Counted from the first letter of the stretch, positions 44,176 through 53,272 are shown. The stretch is 64,000 bases of DNA from Thermoleophilia bacterium SCSIO 60948 (GCA_021496505.1 CP053031.1:3216001-3280000), one strand, 5' to 3'. A program made the numbers and translations. Notes: generated by a model not told the origin, from the sequence alone.

Positions 44176-44213
44176 GACACCAACACCCCTCCACAGAAAC
44201 AGCTAGAAGCCGA

Positions 44214-45398
44214 GTGAACAAGCGCGAGAACCCCTACACCCCCGGTGCCGGCAGAAAGCCGCCGACGCTCGCCGGCCGCGACGGCGACCTCGAGAACTTC
44301 CAGGCGCTGATCGAGCGGCTCGGCACCGGCGGCTACGAGCGCAGCCTCGTCTACTCAGGGCTGCGCGGGGTCGGCAAGACGGTGCTGTTGATGGAATTCG
44401 ACGTGCTCGCGAGTGAGGCGGGCTGGGCGACCACCGACGTCCAGGAGGTCGGCTCGCAGCCCGACTTCCGCGTCACCTTCGCTCGCATGGCAGCCCGGCT
44501 GCTGCGCGAGATGAGCCGCAAGCACCGGATCAAGGATCGCGTCGACCGCGCCCTCGGGGTGGTCAAGGCGTTCAGCCTCGCGGTGCCGGGCGGCGTGCAG
44601 ATCAAGCTCGACGTCGAGGCCGCCTCCGGGGTCGCCGACTCCGGCGACCCCGAGCAGGACCTCGCCGACCTGCTGACCGAGATCGGCGAGGTCGCCCAGA
44701 GCACCAACACCGGCGCGCTCTTCCTGGTCGACGAGATGCACAACCTCGACACGCCCTCGCTGGCGGCAATCTGCATCGCGCTGCAGGCGATCAGCCGCCG
44801 CACCCTACCGGTGGCGCTCGTCGGCGCCGGGCTCCCCGACCTCCAGGTCCGTCTGATCTCCGCCAAGCCTTACGCCGACCGGCTCTTTCAGTACCACGAG
44901 CTGGGCGGCCTCCCGGACCCGGCGGCGCGCTCGGCGTTGATCGGACCGGCGACGACCCTGGGCGTGACCTATGACGAGGCCACCGCCCGCAAGGTCGTCG
45001 CCGAGGCCGCCGGCTACCCCTACTTCATCCAGGAGTACGGCCTCGAGCTCTGGAACCACGCCGACGACTCTCCGATCGACGACGACGACCTCGAGACCGT
45101 GCGCGAGCTGGTGCGTGACACGCTCGCCCGCAGCTTCTTCGGCACCCGCTTTCAGATGGCCACCGACGCCGAGCAGCGCTACCTCGCCGCGATGGCCGCG
45201 GCCGGCGAGCCGCCCTACCGCGTCGGCGACGTCGCGTCGGCCTACGGCGCCCGCGACCAACGCGGCGTCTCAGTGCATCGCGACGGTCTGATCCAGAAGG
45301 GGCTGGTGTGGAGCCCGCGCCGCGGCCAGGTCGATTTCACGGTGCCGCTCTTCGCCGAATACCTGCGCGACAACCACCCGCTCGAGAGCTTTGAGTAG
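44214..45398 (+). CDS. AAA ATPase with winged-helix tail (Orc1/Cdc6-like)
   Basis: A 394-residue STAND/AAA-type ATPase. Walker A is GLRGVGKTVLL (about residues 49-59) and Walker B is GALFLVDEMHNL (about 165-176). The C-terminal 110 residues look like a winged helix (AAGEPPYRVGDVASAYG, VSVHRDGLIQKGLVW). It starts NPYTPGAGRKPPTLAGRDGDLENF, a common opening in actinobacterial ATPases. The GTG at 44214 is the start. It heads the second cargo operon, downstream of the three-copy motif. Confidence 0.8.
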   Translation: MNKRENPYTPGAGRKPPTLAGRDGDLENFQALIERLGTGGYERSLVYSGLRGVGKTVLLMEFDVLASEAGWATTDVQEVGSQPDFRVTFARMAARLLREMSRKHRIKDRVDRALGVVKAFSLAVPGGVQIKLDVEAASGVADSGDPEQDLADLLTEIGEVAQSTNTGALFLVDEMHNLDTPSLAAICIALQAISRRTLPVALVGAGLPDLQVRLISAKPYADRLFQYHELGGLPDPAARSALIGPATTLGVTYDEATARKVVAEAAGYPYFIQEYGLELWNHADDSPIDDDDLETVRELVRDTLARSFFGTRFQMATDAEQRYLAAMAAAGEPPYRVGDVASAYGARDQRGVSVHRDGLIQKGLVWSPRRGQVDFTVPLFAEYLRDNHPLESFE

Positions 45399-45407
45399 GT
45401 CGCGGCG

Positions 45408-46823
45408 ATGAGCACGTCTCGCTACGACGCGATCCGCGACCGGCTCCCGACCCCCATCGGCAAGCAAGCCGACGTCGTTGCGCTCGCTCCCAGCGGACAC
45501 CACGTCGTCCTCGGAACCGCCGGCTCCGGGAAGACGACGATGGCGATGCTGCGGGCGATGTTCCTCGCCGACCCGCGCGCCGAGCACCACGGCCGCACGC
45601 TACTCGTCACCTACAACCGAGCGCTCCTGGCCTTCTTGCGCCAGGTCATTACCGGCGACGACGACCTGCTCGAGGTCCGCAACTACCACCACTTCGCCCT
45701 CGGGTATCTAAAGTCGCGCGGCCTGCCGACCGACCGCGCCGTCGCCCAGGGTGGCGAGCGGCGAAACCTGATCGCCACCGCGTTGGGTGCCACGCGCGAG
45801 GGGCGCTCGGACGCGGTGCTCGATCGCGGCACGAGCTTCTTCTCGAGCGAGTTCGCCTGGATGGGGCGCAACGGGATCGTGAGCGAGGACGACTACCTCG
45901 CCGCCGATCGCGTGGGCCGCATCCACCCGCTGACGCGTGACCAGCGCGCGGCCGTCTACGCGGCGCGGCTGGGCTACGAGCGGGCACGCGAGGAGGCCGG
46001 TCTGAGCTACGACTGGGATGACCTGGCGACGGCGGTCGTCGACCAGTTCGAGGCCGACGACGAGCCCCGTCGCTACCGCCACATCGTGATCGACGAGGGC
46101 CAAGACTTCTCGGTGCAGATGCTGCGCAGCCTGGTCAGCGCGATGGATCCCGAGGGCTCCTTCACCCTGTTCGGCGACGCGGCGCAGCAGATCTACGGTC
46201 GCGGGGTCTCGTGGCGAAGCGCGGGGATCGGGGTCAGCAAGGTCTGGGAGTTCGCCCACAACTACCGCAACTCGGCGCCGATCGTGCGGCTCGCGCAGGC
46301 GATCGCGGCGATGCCCTACTACCGCGACGTCGAGGACCTGGTCGAGCCCGACGAGGACGTCGACGAGGGGCCACCGCCGACGATGCGAGTGTTCGAGAAC
46401 CCGAGCGACGAACGCGACTGGGTGATCGAGCAGGCACAGGCTCTCGGACGCACGGGTACGGTCGGCGTGCTCTTTCGCCGCGGCGTCGATGCCGGGCGCT
46501 TCGTTCGAGCCTGCCGAGGCGCCGAGCAGCTCAATCGCGACACCCCACTGTGGAACGCTCAGCCGGGGATCTGGAGCGCGACCGTGAACGCCGCCAAGGG
46601 CTTCGAGTTCCAGAGCGTGATCCTCCCCGAGCTCAGCACCGACTGGTGGCCCGAGCCCCAGGCTGTCAGCGCCGACGGCGAGGAGGAGGCGACGGTCGCG
46701 GATGGCCGGCTGCTGTACGTGGCCGTGACGCGCGCGCGTCAGAACCTGCTGATGACGGCGACTGGAACGATCACCGAGCTACTTCCAAATGAGGAGGGGC
46801 TATGGGTGCAGAGCAAGGGATAA
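45408..46823 (+). CDS. UvrD-like superfamily 1 helicase
   Basis: A 471-residue SF1 helicase. Walker A is LGTAGSGKTTMAM (about residues 35-47), Walker B IVIDEGQDFSVQML, motif IV-like NYRNSAPIVRLAQ, motif V SATVNAAKGFEFQSVILPEL and motif VI LLYVAVTRARQNLLM. It lacks the long insert domains of full UvrD/Rep, like the compact helicases of defence loci. It ends overlapping the DarT-like gene by 22 bases. Confidence 0.88.
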   Translation: MSTSRYDAIRDRLPTPIGKQADVVALAPSGHHVVLGTAGSGKTTMAMLRAMFLADPRAEHHGRTLLVTYNRALLAFLRQVITGDDDLLEVRNYHHFALGYLKSRGLPTDRAVAQGGERRNLIATALGATREGRSDAVLDRGTSFFSSEFAWMGRNGIVSEDDYLAADRVGRIHPLTRDQRAAVYAARLGYERAREEAGLSYDWDDLATAVVDQFEADDEPRRYRHIVIDEGQDFSVQMLRSLVSAMDPEGSFTLFGDAAQQIYGRGVSWRSAGIGVSKVWEFAHNYRNSAPIVRLAQAIAAMPYYRDVEDLVEPDEDVDEGPPPTMRVFENPSDERDWVIEQAQALGRTGTVGVLFRRGVDAGRFVRACRGAEQLNRDTPLWNAQPGIWSATVNAAKGFEFQSVILPELSTDWWPEPQAVSADGEEEATVADGRLLYVAVTRARQNLLMTATGTITELLPNEEGLWVQSKG

Positions 46824-47533
46824 CCGAGATCGAACACCTCGCCCGCGAGCGCGAGATCACGCGGCTCTGTCATCTGACGCCGTTTCAGAACCTGATCCAC
46901 ATCGCCCGCGGCGATGGGCTTCGCTCGACGTTCGAGCTTTCCGGCGACGCGCGCGCCGCGTTCACCCAGCAGGACCTCGAGCGCCTCGACGGTCATCCCG
47001 ACCACATCAGCTGCTCGATCGAGTACCCCAACGTCTGGTATCTGCGCCAGCGCCGCAGGCGCGCGACCCCGCTGCAGAAGCTGTTCCCCGATTGGGTCTG
47101 CGTCTTGATCGAGCCGCACCATCTCTGGCGAGAGGACACGCTGGTCTGCTTTCGCAACGCCGCCGCCGCCGGCGGTGCCTACATCGACCGCGGACCGACG
47201 GCGTTCGAGGCGATGTTCGCCGACTCCGTCGTTGGCAGCGGCGGGCGCACCTACACGCGCGGGTCGAAGCCGCTCAGCTGTCCGACCGACGACCAGGCCG
47301 AGGTCCTGATCGCCAAGCAGATCCCGCTTGCCGACGCCGGTCGCGTCGTCGTCGCCGACACCGCACAAGCCTCGCGAGTCCTAGTAGGACTCGACATCTT
47401 GCAAGTCCCGCCCGACACCTTCGAGCTCATCGTCGCCCCCAAGCTCTTTCAGATCAGCCTGAGCGGCGCCCTCAACGCCGGTCGGCGGCCGACCGAGACC
47501 CCCTGGACCCACGGAGAAGACGATGCCGCCTGA
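46802..47533 (+). CDS. DarT-like (DUF4433) ADP-ribosyltransferase
   Basis: A 243-residue protein with the DarT pattern: LCHLTPFQNLIHIARGDGL near residue 22 (NAD-contacting His/Leu/Thr block) and CPTDDQAEVLIAKQIPL at 160-176 with the probable catalytic Glu167. DarT transfers ADP-ribose from NAD onto thymidine (DarT2-type) or guanosine in single-stranded DNA and is toxic unless reversed. A GAGGAGGGG Shine-Dalgarno lies inside the helicase gene. It overlaps the glycohydrolase gene by 11 bases. Target base and toxicity are inferred from the family. Confidence 0.72.
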   Translation: MGAEQGITEIEHLAREREITRLCHLTPFQNLIHIARGDGLRSTFELSGDARAAFTQQDLERLDGHPDHISCSIEYPNVWYLRQRRRRATPLQKLFPDWVCVLIEPHHLWREDTLVCFRNAAAAGGAYIDRGPTAFEAMFADSVVGSGGRTYTRGSKPLSCPTDDQAEVLIAKQIPLADAGRVVVADTAQASRVLVGLDILQVPPDTFELIVAPKLFQISLSGALNAGRRPTETPWTHGEDDAA

Positions 47534-49286
47534 GCGCGACCGGATCACCGGCGGCCTTCTGGGCGTCGCGGTCGGCGACGCGCTCGGCTGGCCGATGGAG
47601 GACCGAGGCAACCGCGTTGGCGGTACCGCGAACGTAAAGCCCGACTGGGCCCTGGTCCCTTGGAGGCGCCGGGAGGGCGGCGGCTACGGGCCTCACGAGC
47701 AGCCCGTCGACGCCGGCTCGGTGTCCGACGACACGCAGCTCACTCTCGCCGTCGCCCGCAGCGTCCTTCATCGTGACGACTGGCTGGCCTACTGGACCCG
47801 GGTGGAGCTTCCCCTCTGGACGGTCTACGAGCGTGGCGGAGGCGGGGCGACCAAGCGTGCGGCGCAGACCTGGCTTCGTGGCCACCCACCCTGGCACGAC
47901 GCCGAGAAGCCGAAGGCGGTCAGCAGCTACTTCGAAGCGGGGGGAAATGGCACGGCGATGCGCTGCCTCGGCCACTGCGCCGTCGCCGCAGATTGGGACG
48001 AGCTAGCCCTCCGGCTCGACGAGGATGGAGCGACCACACACGGCCACCCCCGAGCGCTACTCGGCGCTCGCGTCTATGGATGGGCCGCATTGCACGGCCT
48101 TCACCGTGGCTCGAAGCTGCGCTACGGCGAGCTGATCGAGCGTGTGCTCGACGCGGAGCCAGAATGGAGCAGGCCGCCACGACTCTCTGACGATTGGCAT
48201 CTTGCCGCCGAGCGCGCCGCTCGGGACTACGAGGGGGAGTGGCGGAGAACCGTTGACGAGCTGCGCCGCGCTCTTGAAATCTCGCGGGCCGGGATCGGCG
48301 AAGGGGCGGTGGCCGTCGATCATCCGGTGCTCGAGGACCTGGGCGCCTTTGGCCAAGCCTCGGGGGCCGGCACCGTCACCGCGGTGGCCTCGATCTTCCT
48401 TGCCGCGCGCTACCTGAGTCAGCCCCAGCAGGGGTTGCTGGCCGCGGCCTTCGCGCGCGGTGCCGACACTGACACGTTGGCGGCGATGACCGGGGGGCTG
48501 CTTGGACTCCTCCTGGGAGGCGACTGGCTGCGACCGCTCGCCGGCCAGGTCCAGGACTCCCAATACATCCAGGAGCTCGCTCGTCAACTGGAACTCCGTC
48601 GAGCTGGGGATCGAATCGATTGGGCCTTCACGACCCAGGAGCGCACGCGCCTTTACCGCTGGCTCGACGAGGCCCGACCGGGCGCCGAGGGCGACCTGCC
48701 GCCGTTCGGGCGCATCCTTCTGGCTGACGTCGTCGACTTGCCGGCCCGGACGCAGTTCGTTCGGAGCTGGGCGCTGCAAACCGATCTCGGTCAATCACTC
48801 CTGATCAAGCGCTACGACAAGGGTCGAGACGGCCAGCCGCGCTGGATATCGATCTCGCGGCCTGCCGCAAGCAACGGAGTTGAGGAAGCGACCGGGGCGG
48901 TGCAGGAGCCGAGTCCGCGGGTCGAGCCGCGAGTTGGCCTGGTGTTGCGCGTCAGCGACATCGACCGGGCGAAGGCCTTTTACACCGAGGTAGTTGGTCT
49001 GTCGGTGCGCCGCGCTACCGACCGATTCATCAGCTTCGGATGGCTTGCGCTCGAGCCCGACGAGCGCGCCGGGCAGCTCTCATTGAAATCAGGCGATGAG
49101 GCGCTGATGCCGGCAATCCGGCTCTACGTCGCCGCGGACGAAGTCATTCAGATTCGCGGACACTTCGACGAGTTCGGGCTTCAGACGACCGAACTACAGA
49201 GATCGACTCATCGCGGCTTTCGCTCACATGATCCAGACGGCCACCCGATCGAGGTCGTCGCGCGCAACGGCGCTCCGACGCCGTAG
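47523..49286 (+). CDS. ADP-ribosylglycohydrolase (DraG/ARH) with C-terminal VOC domain
   Basis: A 587-residue fusion. Residues 1-350 are an ADP-ribosylglycohydrolase: GGLLGVAVGDALG at 10-22, metal-binding SDDTQLT at 68-74, GGNGTAMRC, THGHP and ARGADTDTLAAMTGG at about 300. About 350-465 is unassigned. Residues about 465-580 are a VOC unit (VGLVLRVSDIDRAKAFYTEVVGL ... SHDPDGHPIEVVARN). DraG-type enzymes remove ADP-ribose, so it is the probable antitoxin of the overlapping DarT-like gene. The role of the VOC domain is unknown. Confidence 0.8.
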   Translation: MPPERDRITGGLLGVAVGDALGWPMEDRGNRVGGTANVKPDWALVPWRRREGGGYGPHEQPVDAGSVSDDTQLTLAVARSVLHRDDWLAYWTRVELPLWTVYERGGGGATKRAAQTWLRGHPPWHDAEKPKAVSSYFEAGGNGTAMRCLGHCAVAADWDELALRLDEDGATTHGHPRALLGARVYGWAALHGLHRGSKLRYGELIERVLDAEPEWSRPPRLSDDWHLAAERAARDYEGEWRRTVDELRRALEISRAGIGEGAVAVDHPVLEDLGAFGQASGAGTVTAVASIFLAARYLSQPQQGLLAAAFARGADTDTLAAMTGGLLGLLLGGDWLRPLAGQVQDSQYIQELARQLELRRAGDRIDWAFTTQERTRLYRWLDEARPGAEGDLPPFGRILLADVVDLPARTQFVRSWALQTDLGQSLLIKRYDKGRDGQPRWISISRPAASNGVEEATGAVQEPSPRVEPRVGLVLRVSDIDRAKAFYTEVVGLSVRRATDRFISFGWLALEPDERAGQLSLKSGDEALMPAIRLYVAADEVIQIRGHFDEFGLQTTELQRSTHRGFRSHDPDGHPIEVVARNGAPTP

Positions 49287-49315
49287 TCGAAGCGAGCCGG
49301 CCTAGCCCGTTCGAG

Positions 49316-50260
49316 ATGAGCGCCGATTTCGCACCCGATCCGCTTCCCAAGGCCACGCGCGAGGACGGCCTCGGCGATCAGGGGATGAGGATGGTCGATC
49401 GGGTCGTTTCCGAGGACCTCGGCTGGATCTTTCGCGATCAGACTCGAAAGGACTTCGGGATCGATGCGCTGATCGAGTTGGCGCACCGCGACCGCCGCGT
49501 TACGGGCCGCTTGATCGCCGCGCAGATCAAGTGCGGGAAGTCGTGGTTTTCCGAGCCGATGGCGGACGGCACCGGCTGGGTCTACCGAGGCGAGGTGAAA
49601 CACCTGAACTACTGGCTGGGGCACTCGCTGCCGGTGATTCTCATCCTCTGCGATCAGGACGACGACCGCTGCTACTACGCCCACGTCGCTGCGGCACGGG
49701 TTCGCCAGACCTCGAGCGGATGGTCGATTGTGGTCCCTCGAGCACAGATCCTCGACGCGAGTGCTCAGGAGCACCTCAAGCGATTGACGAGAGCGCCGCA
49801 GCGAAAGGACGTGATCGAGTTCGCGCTGCTTCAGCATCTGGTCGACCGCTGGGGCGATCGGCTGCGGATCTGCCCGATCCTCGAAGCGCCACGCGACTTC
49901 CAACGCTTTGCCCATCTCATCGAGATCAGAGGGGAAACCGGCGGGACCTTCGGGGTGCATTTCATCGACGCGTCGGTACGACTGCCGACCGCTGAGGCGA
50001 TCGAGGAGGAGCTTGAGTGGCGGGACTACAACGAGCGCGCGACCGGCGGCGGGGTCAAAGACCTGATGCTCTTCGTCGTGGGCGACGATCCAGAGAGCAT
50101 TCGGTTGTCAGCCGATGCCGAGGAGCTGGTTGACCGATCCCCAAATCTTCGTCTCCATCGACTGCTTTACGACGACGAGCGGATTGTCAGCCTCACGGAG
50201 ATCGACTCCGGCGATCGACCACTCGAGTTCTGGCCGGGAGCCGACGAGCCGGGCCTCTAG
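49316..50260 (+). CDS. DUF4365-like PD-(D/E)XK protein
   Basis: A 314-residue protein. The first 190 residues resemble DUF4365: DLGWIFRDQTRKDFGIDALIEL then GRLIAAQIKCGKSWF, giving a D50...QxK72 set like a PD-(D/E)XK nuclease, with VILILCDQDDDRCYYAHV next. The last 120 residues are unrecognised. Such domains occur in restriction and defence genes. The stop overlaps the convergent integrase gene by 4 bases; it ends the cargo. Confidence 0.72.
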   Translation: MSADFAPDPLPKATREDGLGDQGMRMVDRVVSEDLGWIFRDQTRKDFGIDALIELAHRDRRVTGRLIAAQIKCGKSWFSEPMADGTGWVYRGEVKHLNYWLGHSLPVILILCDQDDDRCYYAHVAAARVRQTSSGWSIVVPRAQILDASAQEHLKRLTRAPQRKDVIEFALLQHLVDRWGDRLRICPILEAPRDFQRFAHLIEIRGETGGTFGVHFIDASVRLPTAEAIEEELEWRDYNERATGGGVKDLMLFVVGDDPESIRLSADAEELVDRSPNLRLHRLLYDDERIVSLTEIDSGDRPLEFWPGADEPGL

Positions 50261-51768
50261 CGGTGAATCGTCTGCATCTGCTCAGCCGGCATGTGAGGAC
50301 CCGAGTCGTCGCCGGGCGCTTCTCCGCGAAGTAGACGGTCGAGGTTCTCACCGTGGTGGCGAGGGATCCGCTGCTCGAGCTGGGCGTAGACGTCGAGGGT
50401 CATCTTCGAGTCGGCGTGGCCAACCTGGCTCATGACCCACTTGACGTCGAAGTCGTTGGCGACCAGTGCGAGCGAGATGTAGGTACGTCGCAGGCTGTGC
50501 GGGGTGATGTGCGGCAAGGCCGGTAGGTCGCGCTCGGCGCGGCGGGTGCTGGCGAGCTTGGCTGCCTCGCCGACGATCTCGCCGACGCGCTGGCGGTCCA
50601 TCCGCCCACCGCGTCGGTTGGGGACGAGATACGCATTCGGGTCGGTTGGCTTGCCTGCGCGGCGGAGGCGGTCGAGGTGCTCGACGGCGGCCTCGACGAG
50701 GTCGGGCGTCATCTGGACCTCGCGTACGCCGGCGTCGGTCTTGGCGTCACGGATGTGGAACCGCGCGCCGGCGGGATCGTGCAAGCGAACGTCGCGGATC
50801 CGCAGGTCGCAGAGCTCGCTCGCGCGGACGCCGCTTCTGGCGAGGATCTCAACGACGGCGCGGCGGCCGATGTAGCCGATCGGCGCCGCGGCGCCGAGAC
50901 GGTTGAGGTGAAAGCTCACCGTCTGCTTGGTGATGCCGAGCTCACGGGCGATGTCCTGTGGGCGCCGGCCCGCGGCCGCGCGGCGGGCGACTCGCGCCTG
51001 AGTGCCGTCGCCAGCGAGCGCTTCAGCGGCGAACCGGGGCAGGGTCTCCTGGGCTGCGGCCGCGTCGAGCAGTTCGGCTAGTTCGTCGAGTTCGAGGAAG
51101 CTGCGCTTGGGCTTAGGGACGCGGACGCGCATCCGTTTGCCGCGGGCGGGATTCCGGTCGATCAGCTCATCCTCCACTGCCTCGTCGAGGACCATCGCGA
51201 GCACCCCGATCAGCTTCTTCAGATAGCTAGCGCCGATCGGGACGCAGCGGCGACCGCGCCGGTCGCGGATCTCGGCTCCGGCGGCGATCGCCTCGCGCAG
51301 CTCCGTCGCCTCGCGGATTACGTGTGCCTTGAACGCGAGGCAGAGGTGGCGGTCGATCTCATCGAGGCGGTGGCGGGCGAAGTAGGGGAGCACATGGTTA
51401 GTTAGCGCGCCGCGATAGTGCTGGTAGGTGCTGGGGGTGATCGTGCGGTCGCCGATCGTGCCGTTGCGCTTCCGCTCGAGCCAGCTCGAGGCGTACTCGT
51501 GGAAGCTCGGCATTCCGTTCGGTGGCGCTGGAGCGCTCCGCGGCAGCGGCGTTCGCCAGACGCCGGCCCGCACCTTGGCGATGATCGTGTCGAGCTCGGC
51601 GCGGGCGGTGCGCTTGCTCCAGCCCCCACCGCAGCCGCAGGAGCAGTCACGGCGCTCATGCAGGATCACGTCGCGGCGCTCGCCGTTGGCCTGGAAGCGC
51701 AGCCGGTACTTCTCGGTACCGTCGGCGAGCGTGGTGGTCTGGATGTTGCCGCGGGCGGGGCGGGCCAT
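50257..51768 (-). CDS. Tyrosine recombinase (integrase) with inserted HTH
   Basis: A 503-residue site-specific recombinase. Catalytic residues are R315 (SGVRASELCDLR), K343, H424 and R427 (HSLRRTY), H451 and the nucleophile Y461 (DVYAQLEQ). A Cys cluster (CSCGCG, about residues 42-47) in the N-terminus could bind zinc. Between the core-binding domain and the catalytic Arg is an extra 70-residue block with a clear helix-turn-helix (RPQDIARELGITKQTVSFHLNRLG, 269-292). It should integrate the element into the tRNA-Phe 3' end. The start is the ATG at 51768. Confidence 0.93.
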   Translation of the reverse strand: MARPARGNIQTTTLADGTEKYRLRFQANGERRDVILHERRDCSCGCGGGWSKRTARAELDTIIAKVRAGVWRTPLPRSAPAPPNGMPSFHEYASSWLERKRNGTIGDRTITPSTYQHYRGALTNHVLPYFARHRLDEIDRHLCLAFKAHVIREATELREAIAAGAEIRDRRGRRCVPIGASYLKKLIGVLAMVLDEAVEDELIDRNPARGKRMRVRVPKPKRSFLELDELAELLDAAAAQETLPRFAAEALAGDGTQARVARRAAAGRRPQDIARELGITKQTVSFHLNRLGAAAPIGYIGRRAVVEILARSGVRASELCDLRIRDVRLHDPAGARFHIRDAKTDAGVREVQMTPDLVEAAVEHLDRLRRAGKPTDPNAYLVPNRRGGRMDRQRVGEIVGEAAKLASTRRAERDLPALPHITPHSLRRTYISLALVANDFDVKWVMSQVGHADSKMTLDVYAQLEQRIPRHHGENLDRLLRGEAPGDDSGPHMPAEQMQTIHR

Positions 51769-51833
51769 CAGCCCACCGGCCCTTGGGCGCGAATACGCTT
51801 CTCATACATCGGGACTTAGCCTCCCGGTGTCAC

Positions 51834-51862
51834 GGCCGGGGGCGCTACCACGCCGCCCGGCC
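51834..51862. terminator. GC-rich hairpin between excisionase-like gene and integrase
   Basis: GGCCGGG (51834-51840) pairs with CCCGGCC (51856-51862), with more pairing inside. It lies in the 114-base gap between the two minus-strand genes and could limit read-through from the transfer operon into int. Confidence 0.35.
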
Positions 51863-51882
51863 ACTTATCGGTCGCGACGACC

Positions 51883-52218
51883 TTAGCTCTGCTCATAGGG
51901 CAGCAGCTCCACCGCGTCAGCGGTCACCGAGCGGGTCCCGCCGCGCGCGGCTCGACGGTCGGGCTCGTGTGACTCGGGGGCGTTGACGGTCAGACGGCGA
52001 CGGACCTCGACCAGATCGAAGCGAAGCCGGCCCTGCCGGCCGCCGAGGCGAATCGCGCCCAGTTCGCGAGCGTGTGCGTAGACCCAGTCGCGCTCGACGG
52101 AGAGTCTGCGCGCGAGCTCTGCCGCATCGACGAGGCGAATGCCGTGGGATTCCGTGTCGGCGAGGAGTTCGACGACGCGCCGAGCGATCGGCTCGATGTC
52201 CTCCGCATCAAGCGTCAT
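51883..52218 (-). CDS. Excisionase-like helix-turn-helix protein
   Basis: A 111-residue protein with an HTH_17/MerR-like fold: RLVDAAELARRLSVERDWVYAHARELG (about 28-54) and GRLRFDLVEVRRRL. Such proteins next to an integrase usually act as excisionases or regulate int. The first 25 residues are acidic; the last 30 are Arg-rich. The ATG at 52218 lies within the end of the methyltransferase gene (11-base overlap). Confidence 0.75.
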   Translation of the reverse strand: MTLDAEDIEPIARRVVELLADTESHGIRLVDAAELARRLSVERDWVYAHARELGAIRLGGRQGRLRFDLVEVRRRLTVNAPESHEPDRRAARGGTRSVTADAVELLPYEQS

Positions 52219-53194
52219 CGGACTGCGACGAGTGCTCGAGGCGGGCGCGCGCGATGTCAGCGTAGGCCGGCTCGCGCTCGATGCCGAGAAAGCACCGGCC
52301 CTCGAGCACGGCGGCGCAGCCGGTCGACCCCGAGCCGCTGAACGGATCGAGCACGGTGCCGCCATCAGGGACGGCGAGCCGGACCAGCCAGCGCATCAGC
52401 GCGAGCGGCTTGACCGTCGGGTGCGGGTTTGTCGCGGGCGGCGGCTTCCGGGCGTGCTTTGCGTTCGGGAACAGGTCGAGGGCTCGCGGCGGGAGCGCCT
52501 CGCAGCCGGCGTCGCGCTCGCGGCGTGACGCCTTCGGACAGTAGAAGAGGCGGCTCGCTTGACGGGCGGCTCGCGAGGAGGCGCGCGAGGACCCGGCGGC
52601 GGCGTCGATGATCCCGACCGGGCAGCCCACCGCGCAGCGACCTGAGCGGCAACCGGGTGCGTGCGTGAGCGTGACGTTGGCTGGGAAGCGGCCCTCGACC
52701 CGGCAGGCATCCGTGTTGAGAGCGCCGGTCCCGTTGGCGGCGAGGTTGCGCTCGAGCGTGCCGGCGAGCGGCTTGCGGGCGAGCAGGATCGGCTCCCAGC
52801 CCGGCTTCAGCGATGCGGCCCTGCCGCCGGGCAGTTTGCGGGACTTCGGCATCCCGGTCCCGTAGAGCCAGATCAGGCAGTCGCGCAGCTCGAAGCCAGC
52901 CTCCTCGATCCCGCAGGCGAGGCGGTGGGCGGTGCGCGGCGCGCTGAAGGCGAGCAGGTGTGCGCCGGGCTTGAGCGCGCCGATCGTGGCGCTGGCCCAG
53001 GCCCTGGTCCAGGCTTGGTAGGACTCAGCGGCGGCGAGGCGCTTGCCGTTGAGGCGGGCGGCGGCTTCGCGGATCGCGCGCCCGTCCCAGCGCTCGCCCT
53101 GGAAGTCGATCCCGTAGGGCGGGTCGGTGACGATCGCGTCGGCCGACCCGGGCTCGAGCGAGCCCAGGACCTCGAGGCAGTCGCCCTCGATCAG
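52208..53194 (-). CDS. DNA methyltransferase (DPPY type) without a standard start codon
   Basis: The N-terminus reads LIEGDCLEVLGSLEPGSADA, then IVTDPPYGIDFQGERWDG with catalytic DPPY; the SAM site VLDPFSGSGSTGCAAVLEG is near the end (beta-class order, adenine-N6 or cytosine-N4). The frame is open from 53,272 to 52,208, but the only ATG (52,852) is far inside, after DPPY. No ATG, GTG or TTG lies between the upstream TAG (53,273) and DPPY; I use the CTG at 53,194 as the most likely start. The same TAG ends the Replic_Relax gene, in the same frame. Stop-codon mutation, read-through or a CTG start are all possible. Confidence 0.65.
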   Translation of the reverse strand: MIEGDCLEVLGSLEPGSADAIVTDPPYGIDFQGERWDGRAIREAAARLNGKRLAAAESYQAWTRAWASATIGALKPGAHLLAFSAPRTAHRLACGIEEAGFELRDCLIWLYGTGMPKSRKLPGGRAASLKPGWEPILLARKPLAGTLERNLAANGTGALNTDACRVEGRFPANVTLTHAPGCRSGRCAVGCPVGIIDAAAGSSRASSRAARQASRLFYCPKASRRERDAGCEALPPRALDLFPNAKHARKPPPATNPHPTVKPLALMRWLVRLAVPDGGTVLDPFSGSGSTGCAAVLEGRCFLGIEREPAYADIARARLEHSSQSDDA

Positions 53195-53272
53195 CGACCA
53201 CTCTGAGGAACTGGGCGCTGTCGCGGCTCCTGTCGCCCTCGGGGCCCTCTCTTTGGCCGAGTACCCCAGCGC

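Noticed and set aside
52208-52852. Methyltransferase starting at the ATG 52,852
   Set aside because: This start would drop the catalytic DPPY motif, which is in frame just upstream and continuous with the rest.
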